From assembly GCA_964484125.1 (NCBI GenBank), contig CAZAEK010000012.1, positions 1 to 52,248 of the forward strand: 52,248 nucleotides of DNA, read 5' to 3'. The translations under genes and the position numbers were made by a program. The notes beneath the pieces are model-generated. The model did not search any database and was not told the DNA's origin. It worked only from the letters and a program-made list of their open reading frames with translations. This stretch comes from DSSM01 sp964484125. GTDB taxonomy: Bacteria > Bacteroidota > Ignavibacteria > Tepidaquicellales > Tepidaquicellaceae. Shown piece after piece: positions 7,600-17,413 of the stretch (its first letter is position 1; every line of letters starts with the position of its first letter).

Positions 7600-9078
7600 T
7601 TGCATTTTTCTACTATTGATTACGCAATTGTGGTGTTTTACCTGATAGGAGTTGCACTTTTTGGAATAATTTCCTCAGGTAAACAAACTTCCGCAAAGGA
7701 TTATTTCCTCGGCTCGAAAAAAATTCCATGGTGGGCTGTTTGTTTCTCAGTTGTAGCAACAGAAACAAGCACTCTCACCTTCGTCAGTATTCCGGGACTG
7801 GCTTATATTACAAATATGAATTTTCTTCAACTTGCTTTCGGATATCTGCTTGGAAGAATTGTAATAGCCGCAGTTTTTATACCAAGGTATTACAACGGTG
7901 ATTTCGCAACTGCCTATGAATTCCTCGGTAAGAGATTCGGAGAGGGAATGAGAAAATATGCTTCTGTTACTTTTATCATTTTAAGAATATTTGCTGATGG
8001 CGTCAGACTTTTTACTACTGCTATTCCTATCAAATTCATTACAGGACTTAGCTATTTTGAATGCATAGTTATCGTTGGTGTTATTACATTAATATATTCA
8101 TATATCGGTGGTGTGAAAGCTGTTATATGGACAGATGTAATACAGATGTTTGTTTATGTTCTCGGAGCAGGTGCTTCTATTTATGTAATTAATACAATGC
8201 TTACAAACGGTTGGAACGATGTTATCAATATTGCAGGTTCAGCAAATAAATTTGAGATTATAAACTTAAAGTTTATTTCTTTTGAGAATTTCTTTGCAGG
8301 ACCTTATAATCTCATAGGAGGATTAATCGGAGGAGCTTTCCTTTCAATGGCTTCACACGGAACCGACCAGCTTATTGTACAAAGGTTTCTTACCTGTGAT
8401 AATAAAAAATCTTCACAGAAAGCAGTTATCTGGAGTGGCGTAATTGTGATAATTCAGTTCTTTGTTTTTCTTATTATCGGTATAATGTTATTTGCTTTGT
8501 ATGATGGTGCGGCATTTAAAACTCTGAAGATTGCAGGTGAATATATTACAAAGCCCGACGAAATATTCCCGAAATTTATAATTGAATCTCTTCCTGTTGG
8601 TATAAGTGGACTTGTGGTTGCCGGATTGCTTTCTGCCTCGATGTCAACACTATCCTCTGCTTTTAATTCACTAGCTTCAACAACTGTGTATGATTTATTT
8701 AAAAAGTTTATTACAAAGGAAAAGGAGCTTTTCTATTCAAGACTGATAACACTTTTCTGGGGTGTGGTTATAATCGGAACGGGTTTACTGTTTCAGGATG
8801 AAACTTCGCCTGCAGTTGATTTTGCACTTAAAATCCAATCTCTTATTTACGGAGGACTGCTTGGAGTTTTTCTTGTTGGAATGATAAATAAAAAAGCGAC
8901 AAACATTAACGCAATTATTTCATATACATTTTCTATCGTAATTCTCTCTTTACTTTTCTTACTTTTTAAGTTCGGTATTATTCCTTCAATAAATTTGACT
9001 TTCTTTACATTTTTCGGAGTTATAATTTCATTTTTAGTATCGTATTCAATTAATCTTTTTTCCCGTAAAGGGAATTGA
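7600..9078 (+). CDS. Sodium:solute symporter family protein
   Basis: A 492-residue integral membrane protein with about 13 hydrophobic segments. It starts at a TTG six bases after the previous stop; no upstream ATG fits the conserved N-terminus, which goes straight into the first membrane helix. Family marks of the SSS (solute:Na+ symporter, LeuT fold) group include the early GSKKIPWWAVCFSVVATETS stretch and the SHGTDQLIVQRFLTC segment near residue 250, followed by GLLSASMSTLSSAFNSLAS near 350, which holds Na+-site residues. The substrate could be a sugar, an amino acid or a carboxylate. The last four bases overlap the priA start, so the two are probably coupled. Confidence 0.88.
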   Translation: MHFSTIDYAIVVFYLIGVALFGIISSGKQTSAKDYFLGSKKIPWWAVCFSVVATETSTLTFVSIPGLAYITNMNFLQLAFGYLLGRIVIAAVFIPRYYNGDFATAYEFLGKRFGEGMRKYASVTFIILRIFADGVRLFTTAIPIKFITGLSYFECIVIVGVITLIYSYIGGVKAVIWTDVIQMFVYVLGAGASIYVINTMLTNGWNDVINIAGSANKFEIINLKFISFENFFAGPYNLIGGLIGGAFLSMASHGTDQLIVQRFLTCDNKKSSQKAVIWSGVIVIIQFFVFLIIGIMLFALYDGAAFKTLKIAGEYITKPDEIFPKFIIESLPVGISGLVVAGLLSASMSTLSSAFNSLASTTVYDLFKKFITKEKELFYSRLITLFWGVVIIGTGLLFQDETSPAVDFALKIQSLIYGGLLGVFLVGMINKKATNINAIISYTFSIVILSLLFLLFKFGIIPSINLTFFTFFGVIISFLVSYSINLFSRKGN

Positions 9079-11351
9079 ATGAAAAATTTGTAAATATTGC
9101 TTTTAATCTGCCGCTTGACAGTGTTTACACATACAGCGTGCCTGAAAGTATTGAGGAATATGCTGTTCCCGGGGCAAGAGCTGTTGTCAATTTCAGAAGC
9201 AGAATATTAACAGGAATAATAGTATCCTTTTGCGAAAAACCCACGGTAGAAAAGATAAAAGAAATTAAAAGCATAAAAGATAAAGAACCAATTCTTTCAA
9301 AAGAAATTATTGCTTTTTCCTCATGGCTTTCAAATTATTATCTTGCTCCAATAGGTGAAGTTCTTTTCTCATTTCTGCCGAAATCAGGTTTTGTAAGAAA
9401 ACCAACAGAAAAAAAAGTTATACCCGGCTTTAAGGCATCTGAGTTTGAAGATGTTTTAAATTTAAATAAAATCAGGTCATCGAAACAACGTCTTTTCCTT
9501 GAGCTTCTGCTTGAAAATAAAAAATCGCTACTGAGTGAACTCGTAAAGAAATCAGGAATCTCATATTCGTCTGTAAATTCACTTATGAAAAAAAATCTGA
9601 TTGAGGTTTATGAGGAAGAAAAAAAATATTCATATAAAGATATTTTTACGGAAGAGGATAAGACAATTGTTTTAAATGAAGAGCAGGAGTATGCCGTTAG
9701 TGAAGTCTGTAAGTCTCTCGGGAAAAATTCTTTCGAACCATTTTTACTTTATGGAGTTACGGGTAGCGGGAAAACAGAAGTATATATCAGGATAATAAAA
9801 GAAGTGCTGAAAAACGGAAAACAGGCAATTGTACTTGTACCTGAAATATCACTTACTCCACAGCTTATTTACCGTTTCAGGAAAATATTTGGTAACAGTG
9901 TAGGTGTAATTCATAGCAAGTTATCTGATGCAGAGAGAAGTGATACTTACGAAAAAATTCTGAACGATGAATATAAAATTATAGTAGGTGCACGTTCCGC
10001 GCTTTTTTCTCCTTTTAAAAATCCGGGAGTAATAGTGGTTGATGAAGAACACGATTCATCTTATAAGCAGGAAAATTCACCGAGATATAATGCAAGGGAT
10101 TGTGCTATTATGCTTGCAAAATATCAGAATTCGGTTGTAATACTTGGCTCAGCGACTCCTTCGGTAGAAAGTTACTTTAATGCAGAAAAAGGGAAATACA
10201 GACTACTGAAACTTACTAAGAGGGCAACTGATATTCAGATGCCTGAGATAAAAATAATAAATACTCAGAGAAAAACCCCTGTTGATTATGATTTGAAAAG
10301 CAGAGATGACCTGATTGAACTTTTCCGTCAGGCAAGAGCAAAATTTCTTTCAAGGGAACTTGTTACAGCGATAAGTCAAAGAATTGAAAAAAAAGAGAGC
10401 ATTATACTACTACAAAACAGAAGAGGATATCATTCATATCTCGAATGTATTGACTGTCTTAATGTAGAGATGTGCGAAAGGTGTTCTATTTCACTTACAT
10501 ATCACAAGTCAATTGAACTGTTAAAATGTCATTACTGTGGATTTACAAAGCCAAAGCCCAAAGTATGTTCTGCCTGTGGTTCGCTCAGAATAGTTGAGAA
10601 AGGCGCAGGTACTGAAAAGATTGAAGAAGAAATAATAAAAATATTTCCCGATGCGAGAATTAAACGGCTCGATTCTGATTCGGTAACTTCTAAAAATCAA
10701 TTACAGAGAATTCTTAAAAATTTTTATGACGGTGAAATTGATATTCTAGTTGGAACTCAGATAATTTCCAAAGGTCTGGATTTTCCAAATGTAACATTAG
10801 TTGGAGTTATCAATGCAGATATAGGGTTGCTATTACCTGATTTTCGTTCAACTGAAAAGACATTTCAGATACTGACACAGGTTTCCGGCAGAAGCGGAAG
10901 AAGTGAGAAAAAAGGGGAAGTACTTATACAAACAAATCATCCTGAGTATTTCGTATTTGATGATGTGAAAAATCACGACTACAAAAATTTTTTTGAAAGG
11001 GAGTTGAGAATCCGTAAGGAACTTAATTATCCTCCTTTCAGCAGACTTGCACTTATAGAAATAAAGTCAAAGACAAAAGAAATCGCAGAATCTAAAATCA
11101 GAGAATTACATAATTACATAAAATCAGTTGATAAAAATAAAATTCTTGAAATAATGCCTCCTGTTCAGCCGCTTTTTTCAAAGATGAAGGATTATCACCG
11201 GTTTCATATACTTGTTAAAGTTGCAAAGTCCCGCGATATTTCAGGTCAATATCTTAACCACGTCCTTAGAAATGCAAAATCATTTGCTCAAAAATCATTC
11301 AACTCTGCATTAAAAATAACAATTGATATTGACGCACAAAATTTGTTGTAG
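9075..11351 (+). CDS. priA: Primosomal replication helicase PriA
   Basis: A 758-residue protein that restarts stalled replication forks by binding fork DNA and loading the replicative helicase. The start is a TTG overlapping the symporter stop, with the ribosome-binding site aaaggg just upstream; the protein then matches the conserved PriA N-terminus. Domains in order: 3'-end-binding domain (1-105), winged helix (about 120-185), superfamily 2 helicase with Walker A GVTGSGKTE near 226 and Walker B VVDEEHD near 320. The zinc-binding cysteine pairs CxxC near 457, 466, 484 and 493 (CIDC, CERC, CHYC, CSAC) follow. SQIISKGLDFPN-type and QVSGRSGR helicase motifs come next. All key elements are present. 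Confidence 0.95.
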   Translation: MNEKFVNIAFNLPLDSVYTYSVPESIEEYAVPGARAVVNFRSRILTGIIVSFCEKPTVEKIKEIKSIKDKEPILSKEIIAFSSWLSNYYLAPIGEVLFSFLPKSGFVRKPTEKKVIPGFKASEFEDVLNLNKIRSSKQRLFLELLLENKKSLLSELVKKSGISYSSVNSLMKKNLIEVYEEEKKYSYKDIFTEEDKTIVLNEEQEYAVSEVCKSLGKNSFEPFLLYGVTGSGKTEVYIRIIKEVLKNGKQAIVLVPEISLTPQLIYRFRKIFGNSVGVIHSKLSDAERSDTYEKILNDEYKIIVGARSALFSPFKNPGVIVVDEEHDSSYKQENSPRYNARDCAIMLAKYQNSVVILGSATPSVESYFNAEKGKYRLLKLTKRATDIQMPEIKIINTQRKTPVDYDLKSRDDLIELFRQARAKFLSRELVTAISQRIEKKESIILLQNRRGYHSYLECIDCLNVEMCERCSISLTYHKSIELLKCHYCGFTKPKPKVCSACGSLRIVEKGAGTEKIEEEIIKIFPDARIKRLDSDSVTSKNQLQRILKNFYDGEIDILVGTQIISKGLDFPNVTLVGVINADIGLLLPDFRSTEKTFQILTQVSGRSGRSEKKGEVLIQTNHPEYFVFDDVKNHDYKNFFERELRIRKELNYPPFSRLALIEIKSKTKEIAESKIRELHNYIKSVDKNKILEIMPPVQPLFSKMKDYHRFHILVKVAKSRDISGQYLNHVLRNAKSFAQKSFNSALKITIDIDAQNLL

Positions 11352-11368
11352 TGAGAACTACAACAGAC

Positions 11369-11399
11369 TTGACTTTTAATTTTTTTCATTATATATTTG
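11369..11399 (+). promoter_or_regulatory. Bacteroidota-type promoter upstream of the TrmB-like gene
   Basis: TTG at 11369-11371 and TATATTTG at 11392-11399 are separated by 20 bases, matching the -33 TTG / -7 TAnnTTTG layout of Bacteroidota housekeeping promoters. The expected start is near 11404-11407, leaving a leader of about 125 bases before the ATG at 11533. A 47-codon frame from 11406 fills this leader. Confidence 0.6.
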
Positions 11400-11532
11400 T
11401 ACAGAATGAAAAAAGAAATTATAAAATATTGGACAAAAATCAGTAACCTCATAGACCTTATACTCAATAATGGCAAGGGTTCAACGAATTTTAATTTAAT
11501 TCCTGTTAGAGTTATAAATATTTACTACTGTA

Positions 11533-12381
11533 ATGACAGAGTTAGTTAAAAAACTCGAGAATATAGGTTTTACAACTTATGAATCAAAGGTGTTCATAGC
11601 CCTGATGAAGGGTTACAATCTCACAGCTGCTGAAGTTGCTGAACGTTCAGGAGTTCCACGAACATCAGTATATGAAATATTAAAGTCATTTGCAGAGAAG
11701 GGTTATTGTAACGAGATAGAAACACCGACAAAGCTCCGTTATGAGATAATAGACCCACAGATTATTGAGGGGAAACTCGAAAACGAATTTAACAACAGGC
11801 ATAAGAAACAATTAACGGAATTAAAGACTTCATTTGAACAAATGAAGCCGATGTTTAATCCGTTTATTGATGGTCTCGGAGAGCCGGATGTACAGGTATT
11901 AAGAGGATTCAATAAGTTCAGAGTAGTGAAATTCATAGAATTACTTCAAAAAGCAGAGAAAGAAGTATTGATAATGAATCGTCTTGAAGGACATATTTCT
12001 CCGGAACTCGATGACACAGCAAAGTCATTCTATAAAAAAGGCGGTGTAGTAAAATCATTATATGAATCAAGTACAAATTTCAAGTTTGAAAAAGATAACA
12101 AATGGTATGACGTTACAAAAAAAGATTTTGTAAATTTGTTAGAAGGATTTTCGGCACAAGGTGAGCAGATAAAACTGCTTGATAAAGTTCCGATTAATAT
12201 GACTATATTTGACAGAAAAATTGTTTTCTTTAGTCTTGTAGATTATACGACACCAAAAAATAACAGAACCGATTTAATTGTCAGGAATCCTGAATATGCG
12301 GATTTTTTGTGCGAGATGTTTGATGTATATTGGAAGAGAGCAGAGACTCTCGATTCTTATAAAAGTAAAAATAATCTATAA
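11533..12381 (+). CDS. TrmB-family transcriptional regulator
   Basis: A 282-residue protein with an N-terminal winged helix (about 1-75): LENIGFTTYESKVFIALMKG leads into the recognition region AERSGVPRTSVYEILKSF. A coiled segment follows, and then a sensor domain (about 120-270) with the phospholipase-D-like fold of TrmB proteins, seen in VLIMNRLEGHISPEL and the final aromatic-rich part. TrmB regulators usually respond to sugars and control sugar uptake or metabolism. The following gene begins six bases after its stop, so they may be co-transcribed, but no sugar gene is adjacent. The target and ligand are unknown. A candidate promoter lies about 135 bases upstream. Confidence 0.82.
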   Translation: MTELVKKLENIGFTTYESKVFIALMKGYNLTAAEVAERSGVPRTSVYEILKSFAEKGYCNEIETPTKLRYEIIDPQIIEGKLENEFNNRHKKQLTELKTSFEQMKPMFNPFIDGLGEPDVQVLRGFNKFRVVKFIELLQKAEKEVLIMNRLEGHISPELDDTAKSFYKKGGVVKSLYESSTNFKFEKDNKWYDVTKKDFVNLLEGFSAQGEQIKLLDKVPINMTIFDRKIVFFSLVDYTTPKNNRTDLIVRNPEYADFLCEMFDVYWKRAETLDSYKSKNNL

Positions 12382-12387
12382 TAGAAT

Positions 12388-14373
12388 ATGAAAACCATAA
12401 GTAAAATATTAATAATTATCAGTATCTTTCTTATCTCTCTCAATTCACTAAATGCTCAGGTTGTTAACGGCTGGACCTCACTTAACAGCGGTTTCAACGG
12501 AGAAGTGAATGCAGTGATTAAGTTTGATACATTACTAATAGCCGCAGGAAGTTTTACTTATGCCGGAACAACCCCTGTAAACAGGATAGCATATTGGAAC
12601 GGTTCGAGCTGGCAACCAATGGGAGATGGGTTTAATGATACAGTTTATTGTCTTGCACTTTATCAGGGAATTCTTCTTGCAGGCGGTAAATTTACTTATT
12701 CTGGCTCAACTCCGGTAAGCAGGTTTGCATACTGGAACGGAGTAAACTGGGCAGGAGTAATGGGAGGTGCGAACGGTGAAATCAGGACAATGCTGACAAT
12801 AAATAATAATATTTATCTTGGTGGCTCATTTACCAATGTTGGCGGAATTCCTGTAAATAACATAGCAAAATTTGACGGAACAACAACATTTTCAATGGGG
12901 AGCGGATTAAATGATAAAGTGTTGGCTATAGAAGAGTATGGAGGCAGTATATATGCTGGTGGTCATTTTACATTTTCAGGTCCGAACAGTGTAAGTAAGA
13001 TCGCGAGGTTCAATGGAACAAACTGGGTACCGCTCGGAACAGGTGTGAATGACTATGTATATTCTTTAAAGAATTATTCAGGTAAGTTATATGTGGGTGG
13101 CAAATTTACATCGGCAGGAGGCAACAACAACATAAAATATCTTGCGTCGTGGAACGGTAGTGGATGGAATGCCGTAGGTGGAGGAGTTGATAATGAAGTA
13201 AATGCTATGACTGTGTTTCTTGGTAACCTCGTTATTGGAGGCCAGTTCTTACGTGTAGGTCCGCAGGAGGACAGTAATTACGTAAACAGGGTTGCTAAAT
13301 GGAACGGAACAAGCTGGAGCAACCTCAGTACAGGTGCCAATAACAGGGTTAAAGCATTATATACTTTTAACGACTCCTCCCTCGTCGCAGGAGGTATATT
13401 TTCTACCTTGGGCGGCAGAATGTCTTACTTTATTTCAATGTGGAAAAAAGTTGTTACTTATTCAATTTCAGGAAATGTAAAATACTATGGTACATCTAAT
13501 CCTGTAACTTCAGGTAAGGTTTATGCAATAAGATTGGATTTATATACAAAGGAAATATTATTCCTTGATTCGGCAGCAATTCAAACAGATGGTTCTTATA
13601 TTTTGCCTAAAGTAAGAAGTGATTCAGTGTATATAATAGCTTATCCAAACAGTACAACAACTCAGGATTATATACCTACATATTATCCTTCTGCCCCTAT
13701 TTGGGAAAATGCTTCGAGATTTGTATTAACACATAATGAAACTGATAAAAATATATTCGTGCATCCGATTCAGACAATTCCCGGACAACCATATACCATG
13801 AGCGGAAAACTAAAACTGAACTATTTGCCATTTGGCTATACCTCCGGCTCAGGTATGAAATTCAAAGCTGGTTCTATTATCTCTCTCAAGTTGTCCGGTG
13901 TTTATAAATCATTTTCAATCAGTAACAGGTTTGAAGACTATTTAGTATCAAATTTAGCAAATGGTAATTACGAAGTAACTGTAACACGTTTAGGATATGC
14001 TTCCAAATTTACAAATGTAATTGTCAATAATAGCAACGTAGTTAATTTTGTAATAAATCTTGATACTACATATAATCCTACATCTGTTACTTATAAACCC
14101 GAAATACCCTCAGGATATATGCTCAGCCAGAACTATCCGAATCCATTCAATCCTGTTACAATGATAAAGTTTGGAGTACCGGAATTCAGCTTTGTAAAAT
14201 TAACAGTAACAGATATGCTTGGCAGGGAAGTAAGAAATATTGTAAATGAAAACAAACAGCCGGGTACCTATGAAGTATTATTCAATGCATCAGGACTAAC
14301 AAGCGGAACGTATTTTTACACACTCGAATCAGGTGATTTCAGAGAAACAAAAAAACTTGTAATAATTAAATAA
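12388..14373 (+). CDS. Secreted seven-repeat protein with T9SS sorting domain
   Basis: A 661-residue exported protein. Residues 1-23 form a signal peptide ending in LNAQ. Residues about 28-355 hold roughly seven repeats of 45 residues, each with a GGxFTxxGxxxVNxIAxWNG core, for example GGKFTYSGSTPVSRFAYWNG and GGSFTNVGGIPVNNIAKFDG. This resembles the delta-60/kelch-like propeller repeats found in surface proteins. Two immunoglobulin-like or carboxypeptidase-regulatory-like segments follow (about 360-560). The end is a T9SS type A sorting domain with QNYPNPFNPVT, MLGREVRN and TSGTYFYTLESG. A structural or adhesive role at the cell surface is likely; no enzyme motif was found. The gene follows the TrmB-like regulator closely. 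Confidence 0.85.
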   Translation: MKTISKILIIISIFLISLNSLNAQVVNGWTSLNSGFNGEVNAVIKFDTLLIAAGSFTYAGTTPVNRIAYWNGSSWQPMGDGFNDTVYCLALYQGILLAGGKFTYSGSTPVSRFAYWNGVNWAGVMGGANGEIRTMLTINNNIYLGGSFTNVGGIPVNNIAKFDGTTTFSMGSGLNDKVLAIEEYGGSIYAGGHFTFSGPNSVSKIARFNGTNWVPLGTGVNDYVYSLKNYSGKLYVGGKFTSAGGNNNIKYLASWNGSGWNAVGGGVDNEVNAMTVFLGNLVIGGQFLRVGPQEDSNYVNRVAKWNGTSWSNLSTGANNRVKALYTFNDSSLVAGGIFSTLGGRMSYFISMWKKVVTYSISGNVKYYGTSNPVTSGKVYAIRLDLYTKEILFLDSAAIQTDGSYILPKVRSDSVYIIAYPNSTTTQDYIPTYYPSAPIWENASRFVLTHNETDKNIFVHPIQTIPGQPYTMSGKLKLNYLPFGYTSGSGMKFKAGSIISLKLSGVYKSFSISNRFEDYLVSNLANGNYEVTVTRLGYASKFTNVIVNNSNVVNFVINLDTTYNPTSVTYKPEIPSGYMLSQNYPNPFNPVTMIKFGVPEFSFVKLTVTDMLGREVRNIVNENKQPGTYEVLFNASGLTSGTYFYTLESGDFRETKKLVIIK

Positions 14374-14417
14374 TATTCAAATTTTTCCATAACTGATAAA
14401 ATCAAAGGAGATGTAAG

Positions 14418-14669
14418 ATGGAAACAAATTCAGGGTCAATTAAATACAACGTTATTTATAAGAGTAACATAAATCTTACTTTGTATGATTCCTTTGGTGG
14501 TGAGGTAAAAACTTTAGTCAATGGTGTTCAGAGTCCGGGCTTATACGAAATTCAGGTTAACGATGATAATATAAGAAGCGGAGTATATTTCTGCAGGATT
14601 TACCATGGGGATAAATTTGAAACAAAGAGAGTTTTATACATAAGAGAAAATCCCAACAAAACAACTTAA
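14418..14669 (+). CDS. Orphan mini-protein made only of a T9SS-sorting-domain-like fold
   Basis: An 83-residue frame with a strong ribosome-binding site (aaaggag, seven bases before the ATG). Its sequence aligns with the last two thirds of a T9SS sorting domain: LTLYDSFGGEVKTLVNG corresponds to the LTVTDMLGREVRNIVNE region of the upstream protein, and IRSGVYFCRIYHGDKFETKR to its C-terminal strand. The NYPNPFNP segment and any signal peptide are missing. It starts 45 bases after the larger T9SS protein. It may be a degraded tail from a duplicated gene that still has a start site, or a real small protein. The usual C-terminal basic residue is replaced by an extra tail, RENPNKTT. Confidence 0.6.
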   Translation: METNSGSIKYNVIYKSNINLTLYDSFGGEVKTLVNGVQSPGLYEIQVNDDNIRSGVYFCRIYHGDKFETKRVLYIRENPNKTT

Positions 14670-14685
14670 CCCTTAATCCCTAATT

Positions 14686-14752
14686 AAACGGACGAAATGG
14701 TATGCGGCGTAAAAAAATCCCACCTCAAAACCCAACGCTGCATACCCCGTTT
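14686..14752. terminator. Long imperfect inverted repeat between convergent genes
   Basis: ggtatgcggcg (14699-14709) pairs with cgctgcatacc (14736-14746) with a single G-U mismatch. Outside this, aaacgg (14686-14691) pairs with ccgttt (14747-14752) after a 7-base bulge on one side. The 26-base loop is A/C-rich. It overlaps the stop codon of the hybrid kinase and lies after the mini-gene, a suitable place for a bidirectional terminator, though no strong T-run follows. Another structural role is possible. Confidence 0.5.
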
Positions 14753-17413
14753 ATAAAGTTTCTTTAATTTTTAATACGAGGTTTTTCAGGTCATCTTTTT
14801 TGAAAGGTTTTGATAAATAATGTGTGCAACCGCCTTCGAGAAACTCTTCACGGTCTCCTTTCATTGCNNNNNNNNNNNNNNNNNNNNNNNNNNNNNNNNN
14901 NNNNNNNNNNNNNNNNNNNNNNNNNNNNNNNNNNNNNNNNNNNNNNNNNNNNNNNNNNNNNNNNNNNATAAATAATGTGTGCAACCGCCTTCGAGAAACT
15001 CTTCACGGTCTCCTTTCATTGCGAATGCGGTCAAAGCTACGATTGGTGTGTCTTCGTAGCCGGAAATTTCTCTTATCCTTTTCGTAGTTTCAATTCCGTC
15101 AATACCTTTTCCAAGGTTTATATCCATCAGGATTATAAGATAGTTTTTTTCCTTCGCCATTTTAATTGCTTCATCTCCGGCTTCGGCATATTCAATGCTG
15201 CAAATATCCTTTAAAATTGTTTTAACAATTAATCTGCTGTCTCTGTCATCTTCAACGTAAAGAATATTTATCAATTCGCCTTCTTTCAATTGTTGTTTTT
15301 TTAAATTTGCACTAATACTTTTTTTTACCATTGTCTTTTTTTCGGTTTGTAATGATGGAACAGTTATGGTAAATGTAGAGCCAATACCCGGTTCGCTTTC
15401 AACTTCTATTTTTCCTTTCAGCAGTTTTATGTAATCTCTTACTATAGTCAAACCCAATCCTGTTCCTTCAAAGCTTCTTCCAAGTCCTTCGCTTACCTGC
15501 CTGAAATCATCAAAAATCACTTCCAGATATTCGGTTGGAATTCCAATTCCGGTATCTATTACTTTAATCTCGACTGCATCGTGTTCATTAATAATTATCT
15601 TATTAAATTTTATGGTAATTTCTCCCCGTCTCGTGAACTTAACAGAATTATTGATAAGATTATTGATTATCTTATGAAGTAAGCTTTCATCTGTATTTAA
15701 TATCGTTGGAGTTTCACATTGACATTTGTAATTCAGGATTAAGCCTTTCTTTTCTGCTATTGCTCTGTACAATCTCACACTTTCATCTAATATCTTGCAA
15801 ACATTAACCGGAAATATCTGCGGATTTACTTTCGATGCCTCTAACCTCGATAAATCAAGTACCTGATTCAATGTTTGGAGAAGTCTTCTGCTGCTGTTAT
15901 GTATAACGCTTGCCATTTCTTTTGTATTATCGTCCTGAGTTTCTTCCATTAATAATTCCGAGAAACCAAGTATTCCGTTCAGCGGAGTACGAAGTTCGTG
16001 ACTCATATTCGCCAGAAAATTTGATTTAACTTTTTCTGATTCTTCTGCTTTGCGTTTTCCCTCAATCAGTGCTTCTTCTGCTCTTTTTCTTTCTGTGATA
16101 TCTCTTACTATGCTTTGGAAGTAGTATTTACCTTTAATCTGAATTTTTCTGGAGCTGACCTCGACAGGTTTTTTTTCTCCTGATTTAGTCTGATGTAGCG
16201 TTTCGAATACCAATCCGTCTTCGTCAATAACCTGTTTCATCTTCGCTTCAACATCTGCTCTTGTCTCAGGTGGACGTAAATCCCTTATATTTAAATTATA
16301 AATTTCTTCCTCTGAATATCCGTAAAATTCGAGTGCTTTCTTATTTACTTCTACTATCTTGCCATTTTCTTCCATCATAATTATTATATCATTTGCATAT
16401 TTCATAAACAGACCAAGTCTGTAATTCAAAGCCGATTTTTCGTTTTCGGTTTTCACAAGTTCTTCAAGTGTTGAAGTATGTTGCTTGTACCAGAAATAGA
16501 ATACAACTCCTGAAATTAGTAAAACAAAAAAACAGATTGCTGAAAATGAAAGTAAAAATCCGACATTCTGTTCAAATAATGGTTTTGAAATATTAATTCT
16601 CGATATAAGATACCACTCCGGCTCAGGAATTTGTTTAACTGATTCAATGTATTTTTCATCGTTAATAATTTTTATAACTGTTTTGTTATCTGGATTCCCG
16701 ATAATTCCAGATTTGTCATAAATTGTTTTATCCGATAAAGCACCTGCAGAATCTAATCCGAGCAATAATGTCTGAACAGAATCAGTTATTGCTATCAGAA
16801 ATTCAGTGTCAGGTTTGGAAATTTCATTTGTTGACAAAACTTTTTTCAGAATTAATTCAGGGTCAAGTTTTAAAATAATAAATCCGTAAAGTTCTTCATT
16901 TTTTCCAAACATAGGAATTACCATATCTAAATGAAAATGTACGTCTGATGAGTCTGATTTATGAAAATTTGTCAGTATAGTTTTCCCTATAGCAGGTTTT
17001 TGTCTGATTTTTCTGTATGATTCGCTCTTTAAAAATTTTGATGTATCCGGGTATGAGAAGATTTTCTGACCTTCTTTATCGGTAATGTATATGTTAGAAA
17101 TATTTTTATTTTCAATAAGTGGATTACACCAATCTTTTATTTCATCTTTATATTTTATTTTGTTTCTGATAAAAGCTCTGAATTCATCTTCGACTAGTTT
17201 GTTTCTTGAAATAAAATTTCCTTCAAAAAAGATTTCCCGCACCCAGTATTGAAGTTGAGAAATTTTTGCATTTGAAACTGATAATAACTGTTCAGTTAGT
17301 CTGTTGATTAATGCCTTTTCCTGATTATTTTTAACAATAATACCGGTGACGAGTAAACCCAGCATCAGTAAAGCAATTATAAATTTATATAGTGCAGGAA
17401 TCTTATTTTTCAT
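14751..17413 (-). CDS. Membrane hybrid histidine kinase (sensor, PAS, kinase, receiver)
   Basis: Read with the gap collapsed (one 55-base copy and the 100 N removed) this is one intact frame of about 835 residues; as assembled, the frame is split near the C-terminus. The order is: TM helix (about 9-27), extracytoplasmic Cache-like sensor (about 30-285), TM helix (about 288-312), PAS domain (about 335-450), HisKA with phospho-accepting His in NMSHELRTPLNGILGF, HATPase with DTGIGIP and GTGLGLTIV motifs, and a C-terminal receiver with DD in YVEDDRDS, phospho-accepting Asp in ILMDINLG and Lys in LSKPF. It is expected to autophosphorylate and pass phosphate to its own receiver; no separate output domain or downstream regulator is adjacent. 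The second hybrid kinase at 37415-39328 shares the same kinase and receiver type. Confidence 0.88.
14813..15022. other. Scaffold gap with duplicated 55-base flanks
   Basis: The 55 bases at 14813-14867 are repeated exactly at 14968-15022 on either side of 100 N (14868-14967). The duplicated bases encode the receiver segment from AMKGDREEF to THYL. Removing 155 bases joins the two coding parts in frame, so the gap appears to be an assembly artefact and not a real insertion. Confidence 0.9.

Noticed and set aside
14730..14752. Integron attC site after the mini-gene
   Set aside because: An RYYYAAC-like word (acccaac) is present, but the matching GTTRRRY partner in the right position is not, and no integrase is seen.
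14751..14984. Separate receiver fragment or pseudogene next to the hybrid kinase
   Set aside because: The split is explained by the 100-N gap and the duplicated 55 bases; collapsing them gives one intact gene.
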